Virus record (IMG/VR): IMGVR_UViG_3300033149_003931
Location: 1 to 64,000 of that record
DNA from: a virus
DNA length: 64,000 nucleotides
Reading direction: 5' to 3' (one strand)
A program made the translations under genes and the position numbers. The notes below the pieces were generated by a model. It saw only the letters and a list, made by a program, of their open reading frames with translations, did not search any database and had not been told where the DNA came from. Below, piece by piece: positions 24,381 to 34,639 of this stretch (its first letter is position 1; every line of letters starts with the position of its first letter).

Positions 24381-24730
24381 TGTCAGATTCAGTTTTTAAT
24401 TCTTTATTAACTCAGACCTGTGAAATTCAAAGAAGGGATCTTGATGACTCTACTTTGGATAAGTGGGGAGCATCGGACGAAACTTTTGTGACTATTTCTT
24501 CTGGGGAGCCTTGTCTATTCCAGCAGTCAGAGGAATTGATTGAATTTAGTCGGAGGGGAGAGAAGTTATTTACTCGTTTACTGGTTTTTATGAAACCGAC
24601 GGCAGACATTACTGAAGACGATATTTTAGTCTTCGGAGCTAAAAAATATCGAGTAGTTGGGGTAGATGATGCCGGGGGGCAAGGCCACCACTTTGAAGTG
24701 GCGGTAATAAATTTGGAAAATTCGGGTTAA
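24380..24730 (+). CDS. Head-tail stopper (head closure) protein
   Basis: MSDSVFNSLLTQTCEIQRRD is followed by ISSGEPCLFQQSEELIE and ILVFGAKKYRVVGVDDAGG. That is the layout of gp16/HK97-type head closure proteins, which block DNA exit until the tail attaches. It is the right length (116 aa) and lies in the canonical place. Confidence 0.75.
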   Translation: MSDSVFNSLLTQTCEIQRRDLDDSTLDKWGASDETFVTISSGEPCLFQQSEELIEFSRRGEKLFTRLLVFMKPTADITEDDILVFGAKKYRVVGVDDAGGQGHHFEVAVINLENSG

Positions 24731-24732
24731 TT

Positions 24733-24792
24733 ATGAAAAAGAATTATTGTATAGATTGTCATAAAGAGAGACATTTTGTGGGGAGTTTTTAA
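24733..24792 (+). CDS. Possible CxxC microprotein (19 aa)
   Basis: A 19-codon frame (MKKNYCIDCHKERHFVGSF) fills the gap between the stopper and neck genes exactly. The CxxC-H pattern echoes the other microproteins. It may also serve only to couple translation. Confidence 0.4.
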   Translation: MKKNYCIDCHKERHFVGSF

Positions 24793-24793
24793 T

Positions 24794-25324
24794 ATGGCTA
24801 GAGACTTCATGATAGATGACTCTCAGTTATCAAGGTATATAACCCAGCTTACCCGTGTTCCTAGAATGGTTGGTACTAGAAGTGCAAGATGGGTAAGGCG
24901 GTTGACTAATTTTACCGAGAGGAAAATGAAATCGTTTTCTAAATCGAAGAGTGATCGATCTACGGGTAATCTATCTTCGAGTATTTCTTCAAAATATAGT
25001 TTGACAAATAAATTTGTTCAGGGAACAGTGTATGTACCAGAAAGTGTAAAGTATCAGTTTGCTGCGGAATACGGTATTAAGCGCAATTTTATTATACAGG
25101 GTAATCCCAGAATGACTTTTCCTGTTGGGAGTTGGAAACGCGCAGGGGGCGGTGTTGTAGCTGTACCACACAGGGGTTATTTTGTTTTTACTCAGGTTAA
25201 GCGTGGAAAATATAAAGGAAGAAAATTTACACAAAGAGCTTTTGAAAGTTTGAAAAAACATTATGCCTCTAATGAGCGCAAAATACTTGATGATTTAGGA
25301 AAAGCAATTTTATTTGCGAGGTAA
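24794..25324 (+). CDS. HK97 gp10-like neck protein
   Basis: The 176-residue basic product has a helical N-terminus (RSARWVRRLTNFTERKMKSF), SKSDRSTGNLSSSIS, and RKFTQRAFESLKKHYASN near the end, as in HK97 gp10-type proteins between stopper and tail terminator. A non-ATG extension upstream is rejected. Confidence 0.7.
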   Translation: MARDFMIDDSQLSRYITQLTRVPRMVGTRSARWVRRLTNFTERKMKSFSKSKSDRSTGNLSSSISSKYSLTNKFVQGTVYVPESVKYQFAAEYGIKRNFIIQGNPRMTFPVGSWKRAGGGVVAVPHRGYFVFTQVKRGKYKGRKFTQRAFESLKKHYASNERKILDDLGKAILFAR

Positions 25325-25326
25325 TT

Positions 25327-25755
25327 ATGAATATTATTGGTCAACGTGTAATAGAATATTTAAAGGCAGATACAGTACTGGTAAACTTACTTGGTGATGC
25401 TCGGAATATTTATGCTCTGGGTTTAAACGAGATAGATAATCGACCGAGTAAATATGTTTGCGTTGAATGTAGTCCCGGAGAGGACTTAAATAATATTCCG
25501 GCTCAAAAAGATGATTTTGATGTTGAGATTGGGGTTAGCCGAAAGATTGAAAACTCTTTTGCTGTGATTATGGTTGTTGTAAGTAGAGTGGATGATCTGT
25601 TAAATAAGGGAGAAACGGGTTTAACTTCGGGATCATGGAAGGTAATTCATATGACTCGCGTAGGTTCCCCAACCAAAGGGCCCTTAATTGATGATAAAAA
25701 TAACGAATATTATTTTTCTTTGAAATATGAATACATCCTTGACGAAAGCAGTTAG
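25327..25755 (+). CDS. Tail terminator protein
   Basis: 142 residues in the usual slot between the neck and tail chaperone genes: MNIIGQRVIEYLKADTVLVN, a beta-rich middle, and YYFSLKYEYILDE at the end, as in tail-terminator (gpU/gp17) proteins that cap the tail tube. Confidence 0.65.
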   Translation: MNIIGQRVIEYLKADTVLVNLLGDARNIYALGLNEIDNRPSKYVCVECSPGEDLNNIPAQKDDFDVEIGVSRKIENSFAVIMVVVSRVDDLLNKGETGLTSGSWKVIHMTRVGSPTKGPLIDDKNNEYYFSLKYEYILDESS

Positions 25756-25808
25756 TTGTGGTAGAAAATTAGTTAAGTAAAGTGACCTACTAAAAAGGAG
25801 AGAGAATC

Positions 25809-26117
25809 ATGAGTGAAAAAATTTGTTTATCAAAGTCCACGGAATATGAATTAAGAGGTGGAGTATGTATTAAGGTTTTTCCTGCCAGCTTAGAAACATT
25901 ATCCCAATTAGATCCTAAACTCAAAAAATTAGATGAGGCGGCCACAGGCACCGATCTAAAAGTACAGACAACTGTGTTTGTTGATGTTGTTTATGATTTA
26001 ATTAAAGATGATAATGATATAAATAAGGCGGATTTAAAGAAAGCCCTAACGATTGAAGCTTGTACGAAAGTTATTGAGACAGCTATGGGATCATTGGGTT
26101 CTTTGTCCAGTAAATAG
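25809..26117 (+). CDS. Tail assembly chaperone-like protein, first ORF
   Basis: A 102-residue acidic helical protein (FPASLETLSQLDPKLKKLDE) in the gpG position before the tape measure. The next frame is at -1, but a stop at 26111 in that frame excludes ordinary frameshift fusion. AGGAGAGAG precedes the ATG. Confidence 0.6.
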   Translation: MSEKICLSKSTEYELRGGVCIKVFPASLETLSQLDPKLKKLDEAATGTDLKVQTTVFVDVVYDLIKDDNDINKADLKKALTIEACTKVIETAMGSLGSLSSK

Positions 26118-26125
26118 GTTATTCC

Positions 26126-26524
26126 ATGTCTAAAAATAATGATAAATTGTTAGGACTTTTAGATACTTTAATGTCAGAGTATGGTTGGACGTTGGAATAT
26201 TGCTTAAAGCTTCCCGGGGATGTTGTAACCGGTTTATATACAGCTATACAACTCCGTAAAGGTCGGGAGGCAAAGGTTTGGACTAAGCTTATTGGTGCTG
26301 CATGTGCGGCAGGTTTCGGTGGTAAATTAGACAAGCTTGATAAACTCTTTGATGCCGAAACTGAAACGGATACTACAGTGGATAAGGCTGCATGGAAAGG
26401 TCAGGTTAAGGGCCTTTGGATGCGTATGCAAACTAAGGCAAAGAAGTCGACCCCTGAGGATTATAAAAGGTTAAATGAAGAGTTTGAACTAAAATGGAAA
26501 AATGGTGAGAATATCGAGTTTTAG
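26126..26524 (+). CDS. Tail assembly chaperone-like protein, second ORF
   Basis: 132 residues with Trp-rich helices (MSEYGWTLEYCLKLPGDVV; KGQVKGLWMRMQTKAKKST). It occupies the gpT position directly before the tape measure but has its own start nine bases after the previous stop. The role is inferred from order. Confidence 0.58.
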   Translation: MSKNNDKLLGLLDTLMSEYGWTLEYCLKLPGDVVTGLYTAIQLRKGREAKVWTKLIGAACAAGFGGKLDKLDKLFDAETETDTTVDKAAWKGQVKGLWMRMQTKAKKSTPEDYKRLNEEFELKWKNGENIEF

Positions 26525-26534
26525 GGTTTAAATT

Positions 26535-28862
26535 ATGGCACAGAAAAATTTACAAATTAATATTAGGGTTGGCTTGCAACAGGTACAGGCGGCTGTAGGA
26601 TCTTTAAGTCGAAGGTTCAATCTCTTAAGGTCTTCTTTACGTGCTGTTTTTCGTACCGGTGTAGTTGCGGGATTTTTTACAGCCCTTCGTAGTGGGATGA
26701 ATGTAATTAATAATCTTCAGAATATGATTAAATCTCTGGGGGCAGAATTTTTACAATTACGATTAAAGGCGACAGAAACCGCGGCCATTGTCACTAAGGG
26801 TGGTATGGGTTTTGCTGAGGCTTTTGCTGGGGCTTTAAGTATGTCCCGGGATTTGTCTACTCAAATCGGTTTTGCTGCTAAAGAGATTCAAGAGGGTATG
26901 GTAACGGCAGCAAGGTCTGGTTTACAATTGCAAGATTCTTTACGTGTTACGGATGCTGCCATGCAGTTAGCTACGTCGCATGGAGAGCAGTTTCAAACCA
27001 CGCTGAATAATTTAATTGGTGTTACTCGTGCTTTTGGTGTAGAGCTTTCTGAAATCCCGGTTTTTGCTGATGCGTTAACGACGGCTGTAACTGAATCAAA
27101 TGTGAGTCTTTCTGGGTTATTTGAAGGTTTGAAAAATGTGGCTTCAATCGCTGCTACGGCTTTTGGAGAAACCCGAGAGACTATTGTGGACACGACTGCC
27201 GCTTTAATGACCTTGAACGATGCAGGTATTCAGGGATCTAAAGCTGGTGTGCGTTTACGTGCTGCGTTTCAGAAACTTTTAGGTGGAACGGCGAAGACTA
27301 CTGCGGCTTTTACAAAATATGGGGTAAATTTATTTCAAGCGAGTGCGGAATCTCAAAGATTTTTACAGACTTTAACGAAGGGTCAGAGAGCCATGGCCGA
27401 CTCAGAAGAGGCTTTAAATCGTTTAAAAAATAAACAATTTGAACTAGCGATAGCTGGAAAAGAAAGTTCAGAGGAATTTACAAAAATACAGGGTGAAATT
27501 GAGGGTGTAACTGGAAAACTTTCGACATTAGAGGGTGGTTTGGATAATGTGTTTAGACAGTTTACTCTGGCTGGTGGTAAATTAAAACCTTTTTCAGATA
27601 TTTTGAGGGAGATTGGAGATAAGGCACCCCCTGAGGTTATTGGTCGGGCCTTTGGTATCCGTGGTGGAGAGGCTATTATGCGGTTGTTGAAGGATGTTAA
27701 TAAATTTGAAAAGTTTAAAACATCTATTGAGGGTTATGTTGAGGCTTCTCAAAGAGGTCAAAGTATTACTACGGATATGTATACCAGATTTTTAGATACA
27801 GTTTTAGTTGGGTGGATGAGGATCAGAAATACTGCTATGGCTATCTTAGGTGAAATTGCAGACGGGTTTTTTGGGGCGATTCAACCTTTAATTGGGCCGA
27901 TTCAAGGGGTGTTGGATGATCTCTTTAGGGGTATCAAAGATAATAGAGATTCTTTTAAGAAAATTTTTGAGGGGGTCATCGAGTTAGTTAAGCCCGCTAT
28001 GGGGTTTTTACAGGCTTGGGCACAACAGTTTGGGAATGTTATAACAGATGTGTTTACCCCGAATAAAACGGCTAAGATCCCATTCCTTAAAACACAAGAA
28101 GATGGTGGGTTAAGTTTGGGTACAGAGGAGGTTTCCGGATCTGTAGGAGATAAGGTAAGGGCACTTTTTAAATCGTTGGGTTCAGCGCTTGTTGAGCCTT
28201 TAGGGATGGCTTTACGAAGATTATCACCGGTATTTACTTTTTTAGCTCAAGTTTTTTCTGATGCTTTAGAGGCCGCTTTTAGGGCCAAGACAAAATTATG
28301 GGAAAGTATAGGGGTGTTAATTGCGGGGGCTATGGTTAAAGCTCTTGTTGTCGGTATAGCGAAAGAATTACCGTCTATTTTAAGAGGTGTTGGTGATTTA
28401 ATTCAAAACTTAGGATTACCTAAAAGTTTTACTATTGGTAAAGGGTTTAGTAAAATGGAAATACCATTACCAACTAAACAGGGTTTTGAGATGGCAGCAT
28501 CAACTTTAGAAGGTAGGGGAGGAGGGCCAAAAACCAAAAAAACTGAGTCTTCTTCGAATAATTTTGGGACGTTTTTAGATAAACTTTTAGGCGCAGGAAA
28601 GGGGGCCGAAGAAACAGGCAAAAAGGTTGAGCAGGTGGGTAAAGCTTTCATAGATTTTGGAAATGGCCTTCAAGAAGTAAATTTGACTGCGTTGAATAAG
28701 AGTGGTAGTGAAATGTCGGAAATATTTACTGATGTTCAAAAAAGTTCTGAAAATTTTTTAAGGGCTACTGAAGCCAGTAATTCAAAAGCGGAAAAGGCTT
28801 TAGCGAATTCTGAAAGGGCATTAAGACGCGTTTTTCAAATGAATTCGAAAGGAAAGAAATAA
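26535..28862 (+). CDS. Tail tape measure protein (TP901 type)
   Basis: The 775-residue product has the TP901-type core: AMQLATSHGEQFQTTLNNLI, FGETRETIVDTTAALMTLND, AGIQGSKAGVRLRAAFQKLL. Helical and hydrophobic segments follow (IGVLIAGAMVKALVVGIAKE). Tape measures set tail length; at ~1.5 angstrom per residue this gives a tail of roughly 115 nm. It ends with ATG overlap onto the next gene. Confidence 0.9.
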   Translation: MAQKNLQINIRVGLQQVQAAVGSLSRRFNLLRSSLRAVFRTGVVAGFFTALRSGMNVINNLQNMIKSLGAEFLQLRLKATETAAIVTKGGMGFAEAFAGALSMSRDLSTQIGFAAKEIQEGMVTAARSGLQLQDSLRVTDAAMQLATSHGEQFQTTLNNLIGVTRAFGVELSEIPVFADALTTAVTESNVSLSGLFEGLKNVASIAATAFGETRETIVDTTAALMTLNDAGIQGSKAGVRLRAAFQKLLGGTAKTTAAFTKYGVNLFQASAESQRFLQTLTKGQRAMADSEEALNRLKNKQFELAIAGKESSEEFTKIQGEIEGVTGKLSTLEGGLDNVFRQFTLAGGKLKPFSDILREIGDKAPPEVIGRAFGIRGGEAIMRLLKDVNKFEKFKTSIEGYVEASQRGQSITTDMYTRFLDTVLVGWMRIRNTAMAILGEIADGFFGAIQPLIGPIQGVLDDLFRGIKDNRDSFKKIFEGVIELVKPAMGFLQAWAQQFGNVITDVFTPNKTAKIPFLKTQEDGGLSLGTEEVSGSVGDKVRALFKSLGSALVEPLGMALRRLSPVFTFLAQVFSDALEAAFRAKTKLWESIGVLIAGAMVKALVVGIAKELPSILRGVGDLIQNLGLPKSFTIGKGFSKMEIPLPTKQGFEMAASTLEGRGGGPKTKKTESSSNNFGTFLDKLLGAGKGAEETGKKVEQVGKAFIDFGNGLQEVNLTALNKSGSEMSEIFTDVQKSSENFLRATEASNSKAEKALANSERALRRVFQMNSKGKK

Positions 28863-29248
28863 TGGGAGTTAACGCCCCAAAAAGGGTTTTATGGAAATCT
28901 ATAGCACTTGGTGATTATGCCTTTGTTACTTTTGAGTATCAAGGAAATAATGAAGTAAGGATTATTCCGGAAGCAAAAGGCGTAAAAATCCGAGGCACAG
29001 ATGAGCTTGGTGGGGGCTTCTTAACAGTTAATGTTCAGGTATTACTCGCTAAAGACAGTCGGTTTGCTTTGGAACAATATTTTAATAATATGGATTCTAT
29101 TTTCTCACTTACCGTAAAGGGGGATTTAGCTATTTCGGATGAAAATGGGTCAATGACTTTGACTGATTGTTATTTAGATAGTTTTAGTCAGGGCGGAGAC
29201 GACCTAAAAGTGACAATGTTTAGTTTAAGATTTATAAAAAGTCTATAA
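28862..29248 (+). CDS. Tail protein following the tape measure (128 aa)
   Basis: A beta-rich product (FVTFEYQGNNEVRIIPEAKG; LGGGFLTVNVQVLLA) in the position of distal tail or minor tail proteins. No sequence family is recognised. Confidence 0.6.
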   Translation: MGVNAPKRVLWKSIALGDYAFVTFEYQGNNEVRIIPEAKGVKIRGTDELGGGFLTVNVQVLLAKDSRFALEQYFNNMDSIFSLTVKGDLAISDENGSMTLTDCYLDSFSQGGDDLKVTMFSLRFIKSL

Positions 29249-29263
29249 GATTGAGGTTATACT

Positions 29264-32119
29264 ATGGCTGGAATCAATAGTAATGTCGTCTTTATGTCCC
29301 ATTTTGATGGCCTTGATGGTTCTCAAACTATTATAGACGAAATAGGAAATGTCATTACCGCTAACGGTAATGCTCAAATAGATACTTCTGATTCTGTATT
29401 CGGTGGAGCCTCAGTATTATTTGATAATAATTCTGCTTCTAGGCTTACTATTCCGAATTCTCCTTCATTTAATCTTGGTTCACAAGATTTCAGGTTTGAT
29501 TTCCGAATTCAATATGTTGCAGTAGGTGGTACGCAGGCTATCTGGACACAATGGGGTGGCGGTGGATCAAACGGCTCATTCTATATTGTAACGCTTGGTG
29601 GAAATTTACGATTTTTTTATTCGCCAAATGGCTCTTCTGAAGTAGCAATATCTAGCACATATACTTTTGCTGATAGTAATTTTCATCATGTAGAGGTATC
29701 AAGAACCGGTAATACTCTTTATTTCTTTGTTGATGGGGTTGCTTATGGTACAGGAAATCTGACCGGGGTAACTATTAATAATTCTACAAGACCCCTGAAT
29801 ATTTCAACTTATGCAGATGGGGCCGGACAGCCTCTTAATGCTAGGGTTGACGAGGCTAGAATGTCGGTAGGAGAGGGCGGGCATACTTCACCATTTACAC
29901 CGCCGACTGAGCCTTATGATTTTGACAGACTTTTTCCCTCATTAGAGTGGTCGGCAACAGGAGATATTCAGTTAACTCCGGCGTTACAGTGGGAAGCTTC
30001 TCTCTTAGGTGAACTAACTCCGCAAGTTTCTTGGAATACTGAAATGGAACATAAGTTTGTTCCTAATGTGGTTAATTATCCATTTTATTTTGACCAACCC
30101 ACTGTTAAGAGTAGTTCAGTCCCGATGACCATATCCGGGTGTTTTGTGGGTTATTCTGTTTATTTAAAAAATACGGGGTCTAGTGGAACTACTGAAATTG
30201 AGATTTATGTGGACGGCCTTTTAAAGGATACTATAAGTATTGTTGCTTCGGGAGTCGTGCATAATGAAGTAAGATATTTTGATTTAGATCAAATGTTAAA
30301 TCCTCAGGGTATTTTTAAAGTAAAAGTAATTTCTGCGGCAGTAGCCTCGGATGATTTAAAAGTTAATATGTATTTGATGACATTTCCCTTTGAAATGGAT
30401 GTCTTATTTTATTCTAATATTTCCGACTCGGTAAATTTTACAGGTTTAAATAAAGAGTATTTATTCCAGTCAACAGACAATTGGTTGATCGATTTTAATC
30501 AACCCATATTAACGGTAGCTAGTGTGACCATCGAGGATGAAAATGGAGATGTTACTGACGTGCCCTATTCTGTTTTAGATGGAACCTTCTTTAATAGCAG
30601 GATTCAGTTAGCGGCCTATACTCAGGCTTTGCCTAAGAGTATTAAAATTAAAGTCCAAGATTATAATGAGAGGTATCAAATATTTGAATTAACTCCGACG
30701 ATAGCTCCGACTCTTGGGGAATATCCACCTTATGTGACAAGTATGACAAAAGAATTTGAGTTATTTATTGCTGCAACCGCTTTTCGATATAGTTTTGATG
30801 TAGGAAGTACATGGTCTAGTTGGGAGGCTGTGTCTAGTAGTAATACTGCTACCATAGATTTTAGTAGTCTCTCAAATGGAGAGAAGACTGTTAAGATACA
30901 ATACCAAATCGGATCTGATATGTTAGAGGGGGATTTTTCTCTTTATTATGTAATCGGAGATATTGATGTATCAATTTTATGGATTGGTGATTATGCGTTA
31001 GTCACGTATGCAGACACCGTGCCTTTAGATAGGATAGAGGTTTATTATGATGGTGCCTTGTCAGATACTTTATCTATCCCGGTTATTAATGGTTTTGATA
31101 CGTTTTCTTTAGACGTGGGTAATACTGAACTGGATATTGGTGTGGGTAGTGTATATTGGAATTCTGTTAAGTATGATTATGATGGATCTTCATGGTCTCT
31201 TGCGAGTTTGGATTTTGCGAGTTATGCTTATGCTATGCAATATCAAGCTGTTTTTGGTTTCGATACTGTAGAAAATAAATTTGATGTAAAAATTATTATA
31301 GATGAAAACCCGTCAAACGGTAATTTTGAAGAAAGATTTCCTTCGTTTGTAAGAATTTGGGCTTTAGATTTTCTAATTAATACGCAGGGCCTTGATTTTA
31401 GTCCCTATACTGTTCAGATAAGTAGTACACCGAAAAAGGTTTTTGAAGATGGAAGGGTTCAGGTTACTTTGGATGCTAGTAAAGAAATTATAATTAAATT
31501 GATTGATGTTTCTGGAAGAACATTAAGTTTTACACAAGAATTTTATAAAACTAAATATAATATTTGGCGGACAATTGTTATAACTAAGGAGAGTATTATT
31601 GGCAGCAGCTCTAATGGGTTACAATTGCCGCGATTAGCCATTGATGATTCGGATAGTTTTTGGACATCAAGTTTGAGTGAAGTTTTACCCGCATGGTTAC
31701 GTTATGAGTTTGGTTTAGAGACTAAACAAATAATTACTGAAGTTTCGATTAAACCAAATTTTTTTGGTGATGTGAATGGTGTACCAAAAGATTTTAAAAT
31801 TCAAGGAACTGATGATGGGGAGATTTGGGATGATTTATTAACCGTAGCTGGGGAGTCTTGGGTAGACGAAAACCCAAAGATTTATTCATTTTCAAACTCT
31901 GTAGCTTACGCTTTTTATAGACTTTATGTTACCGATACTTTTGGTGGTAGTTATGTTCAAATCAAGGAGTGGGAATTACGAGAAACTATCGGTGGGCCTG
32001 ATTTAGCATCATTTTTTGAGGTAGAAATATTTCCGGGTGAAATTCATCAAAGTAGCGATATAAAAATTGCTCTTGAAACAGAGGATTGGGGAGATGAACC
32101 CGATGGCCCAACAGAATAA
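29264..32119 (+). CDS. Large tail protein with LamG and discoidin (F5/8C-like) domains (951 aa)
   Basis: Residues ~8-215 form a LamG-like domain (FMSHFDGLDGSQTIID, FHHVEVSRTGNTLYFFVDGV) paralogous to the one at 11551. The middle is a series of beta domains. Residues ~780-910 resemble an F5/8 type C domain (SIKPNFFGDVNGVPKDFKIQ, DDGEIWDDLL, YAFYRLYVTD). Both end modules bind carbohydrates in other proteins, so this is a likely receptor- or glycan-binding tail component. Confidence 0.75.
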   Translation: MAGINSNVVFMSHFDGLDGSQTIIDEIGNVITANGNAQIDTSDSVFGGASVLFDNNSASRLTIPNSPSFNLGSQDFRFDFRIQYVAVGGTQAIWTQWGGGGSNGSFYIVTLGGNLRFFYSPNGSSEVAISSTYTFADSNFHHVEVSRTGNTLYFFVDGVAYGTGNLTGVTINNSTRPLNISTYADGAGQPLNARVDEARMSVGEGGHTSPFTPPTEPYDFDRLFPSLEWSATGDIQLTPALQWEASLLGELTPQVSWNTEMEHKFVPNVVNYPFYFDQPTVKSSSVPMTISGCFVGYSVYLKNTGSSGTTEIEIYVDGLLKDTISIVASGVVHNEVRYFDLDQMLNPQGIFKVKVISAAVASDDLKVNMYLMTFPFEMDVLFYSNISDSVNFTGLNKEYLFQSTDNWLIDFNQPILTVASVTIEDENGDVTDVPYSVLDGTFFNSRIQLAAYTQALPKSIKIKVQDYNERYQIFELTPTIAPTLGEYPPYVTSMTKEFELFIAATAFRYSFDVGSTWSSWEAVSSSNTATIDFSSLSNGEKTVKIQYQIGSDMLEGDFSLYYVIGDIDVSILWIGDYALVTYADTVPLDRIEVYYDGALSDTLSIPVINGFDTFSLDVGNTELDIGVGSVYWNSVKYDYDGSSWSLASLDFASYAYAMQYQAVFGFDTVENKFDVKIIIDENPSNGNFEERFPSFVRIWALDFLINTQGLDFSPYTVQISSTPKKVFEDGRVQVTLDASKEIIIKLIDVSGRTLSFTQEFYKTKYNIWRTIVITKESIIGSSSNGLQLPRLAIDDSDSFWTSSLSEVLPAWLRYEFGLETKQIITEVSIKPNFFGDVNGVPKDFKIQGTDDGEIWDDLLTVAGESWVDENPKIYSFSNSVAYAFYRLYVTDTFGGSYVQIKEWELRETIGGPDLASFFEVEIFPGEIHQSSDIKIALETEDWGDEPDGPTE

Positions 32120-32131
32120 TGGAGGTTGTTA

Positions 32132-34636
32132 ATGGCTATTACAAGTATTCTATTAGATGAAAATTCTGGATTTGTCGTAGAGGTTCCTGTAATTGTTCCG
32201 CTTAAATGGAGAACAAAGAGTATATCTACTGTTTTTTTGAAAGATCCACAAGATATTCGATCGAATAGTTACGCTGGTATGGCTCCCGGAACTACGGTGA
32301 GTTATAGCGGCTGGAATAGTGGGGGAGACACGGCGGTAAGTAGGGCTGTATGTAAGTGGCAGAATGGTTCAGGCTTCTTTTTTAGACGATCTATTGCTGT
32401 TATTTACAAACCGGGCGCTATGGTACCCCCCTATATCCATGTGTCTGCTCAGACGGCGATTCAAATTGAAGACGCAACACCTGAGATTGATTGGGAGGCT
32501 GTTATGGCAACCCTCAGATCTTCTTATGATCCGGCATCATATACAATTGGAGCAGTTAGGTTGTGTGATTCTTTGGGCGGTAATTGTGAAGATTTAGTAA
32601 AAGCTGGTCAAATGGATTTGAATGATTTAAATCAATATTATAAAGATACCGGTCATGCCGGTGAAGAGGCAAATGCCTCTTTATGGAGTTTTGTGACTGA
32701 GAGCTCATCAAGTCCAATAACTAAACCTTATGGGCCCGGAGACGCGGATGTCAAGTTTAATTATATGGATGAATTTACTGTTCGGGGGGTTAGTGATGAT
32801 GATGCAGGAAATAATTTTAATGATACTGCTCAAAGTTTACCAACGAATTCATGTGTTACGAATAGTCGTAGTATGCCCATGTATGCTAAGTTTTGGGTAA
32901 AGATGACTGTGATTGGAGGCGGGGCCTATCCCCCAGAAGCTACTGTTAATACTGAAGAAGAGCAAAAAGATCCGGAAGATTGGGGTAGTCTTAGCAGCGG
33001 AACTTCAGGTTTTACTGGAAAGGGTTCTGAAGATGAGGGTATGAATACGATGTATTCAACTTATGGTAATTCCAGACTACCTTTTGATTCCGTTTATTTA
33101 ACCGGAGCAAATTATAATAGTTTTGTTTCTGCGGGAGGCGGTGTGGTTGCAGAATCCGGAGCGTTTTCTATTTCTGATACGCTCTATATTGAGAAAATAA
33201 GGCTGGATATTGAGGGCAGCACCATGACGATAGTTGAAGTTGTGGATTACGATGCAACACCCTCTCTGAATTTAAGTGAAAAGATTTATGGATATATTTT
33301 TAATGAATTTAATCAGAGTAAGCCCACATTTTCTGGGTTTGTAATTAGCCGTAGAAGGCGTTTAAATTCAGGAACCAAAGAAATCGTTTATGAGTGTAGA
33401 GATTTAACTTATTTTTTAGATCAGTTATATAGTCCCTCTCATTATATCTATCGACCGCCATCAATTCATGGTCGAGGATCTTTTAAAACTTATGACAGGG
33501 TATTAAAAGAGATTTTGGGTGTGGCAGGACTGCCAGATTCTATTGTTGATTTACCCCTCTATACGGCCCCGCCCACGAGTTGGGTTTATCAGGATTTAAG
33601 GAGTGTGTTGGAGTGGGTGGTGAAATTTTTTGGTAAATACATGTATTATATTGACAGATATGGAAGGTTAAATGTTCGGGCCACGGATTCATTAACGAAT
33701 GTTAAAACATATACCATTGGTGATAAGTCGGGGGAAATTTCTATAGAGAGTTTTGAACCTATGACAGATTTTTCTAGGTCTCGTAGTAGGGTTATTTTAA
33801 CTGGTGACTTTGCAATTACAGAACGTGAAGCTGTAGCTAATTATCTTTTAGGCGGACAATTACATCCAGAAGATAATGTGAATCAGACAGGTATTTTTTG
33901 GTTTCAGCAAACGATAGAAGGAAAAACTTATAAGTTTTATTATTTTATGTTGAAGCCCGGACAAACTTTAAACGATAAGTTATTATCAGATCCGGCGAAA
34001 TCCGCGGATGTCGTTTTATTAAAACAGGCAAATTCACCCACAAGTCCTAATTCGAATTGGATTGATGATCCTAAAGAATTAAATATTCGAGTTTTTAAAA
34101 CACACCCGGGAGATAGTGAAATTTATGTTGAAGACCCTATTTTAAATTATAAAAATTATCAATTAATTAGAATACGATATGCAACACGGACAGATTCACC
34201 AATTCAAGTTAGCGTAGATACGGGATTAGCTGGTGGAACGGAGGTTGTTCGTAGACCAGAGTTTAAAAAGGCTGTTGGCCCACAAGGATCCGTAGATGAT
34301 ACAGCTTTGATGGCCCAATATCTAGCTAAAATTAAGGATTTTTTTACCCCGGTTTATGGCGGGCAATTAGTCCTTGATGGTTTAGATACGCAAATTTATT
34401 TGTTAGCAAAGGTCTCAATTGCGGGATCGGATTTATCCTCGACGGAGACTGATGATTTAATTTGTTATTCTATTGAGTATAATATACCAGCTAAGAGAAC
34501 ATCGGTAGAATTGTCGAATAAAGTTTATGAGGATCTACCTTTCTTTGATGTTATGCGGGAGCGTTCAAGAGAGCATAATGAAATGTTAGCAAAGATGGGC
34601 ATTGTGGAAGAATTGGAACTTTACCAAAGAGCTTAA
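32132..34636 (+). CDS. Tail hub / tail-associated protein (834 aa)
   Basis: GGAGG sets the ATG at 32132. The central part (FSGFVISRRRRLNSGTKEIV, YECRDLTYFLDQL, VLEWVVKFFGKYMYYIDRYG RLN) resembles gp27/Tal-like hub domains that seal the tail tip. The N-terminal ~390 residues look like a separate beta-rich module. No peptidase or lysozyme motif is seen. Confidence 0.65.
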   Translation: MAITSILLDENSGFVVEVPVIVPLKWRTKSISTVFLKDPQDIRSNSYAGMAPGTTVSYSGWNSGGDTAVSRAVCKWQNGSGFFFRRSIAVIYKPGAMVPPYIHVSAQTAIQIEDATPEIDWEAVMATLRSSYDPASYTIGAVRLCDSLGGNCEDLVKAGQMDLNDLNQYYKDTGHAGEEANASLWSFVTESSSSPITKPYGPGDADVKFNYMDEFTVRGVSDDDAGNNFNDTAQSLPTNSCVTNSRSMPMYAKFWVKMTVIGGGAYPPEATVNTEEEQKDPEDWGSLSSGTSGFTGKGSEDEGMNTMYSTYGNSRLPFDSVYLTGANYNSFVSAGGGVVAESGAFSISDTLYIEKIRLDIEGSTMTIVEVVDYDATPSLNLSEKIYGYIFNEFNQSKPTFSGFVISRRRRLNSGTKEIVYECRDLTYFLDQLYSPSHYIYRPPSIHGRGSFKTYDRVLKEILGVAGLPDSIVDLPLYTAPPTSWVYQDLRSVLEWVVKFFGKYMYYIDRYGRLNVRATDSLTNVKTYTIGDKSGEISIESFEPMTDFSRSRSRVILTGDFAITEREAVANYLLGGQLHPEDNVNQTGIFWFQQTIEGKTYKFYYFMLKPGQTLNDKLLSDPAKSADVVLLKQANSPTSPNSNWIDDPKELNIRVFKTHPGDSEIYVEDPILNYKNYQLIRIRYATRTDSPIQVSVDTGLAGGTEVVRRPEFKKAVGPQGSVDDTALMAQYLAKIKDFFTPVYGGQLVLDGLDTQIYLLAKVSIAGSDLSSTETDDLICYSIEYNIPAKRTSVELSNKVYEDLPFFDVMRERSREHNEMLAKMGIVEELELYQRA

Positions 34637-34639
34637 ATT

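Noticed and set aside
25809-26524. Programmed -1 frameshift fusing the two chaperone-like genes
   Set aside because: The -1 frame has a TAA at 26111, before the second gene, so a fusion would be ended at once.
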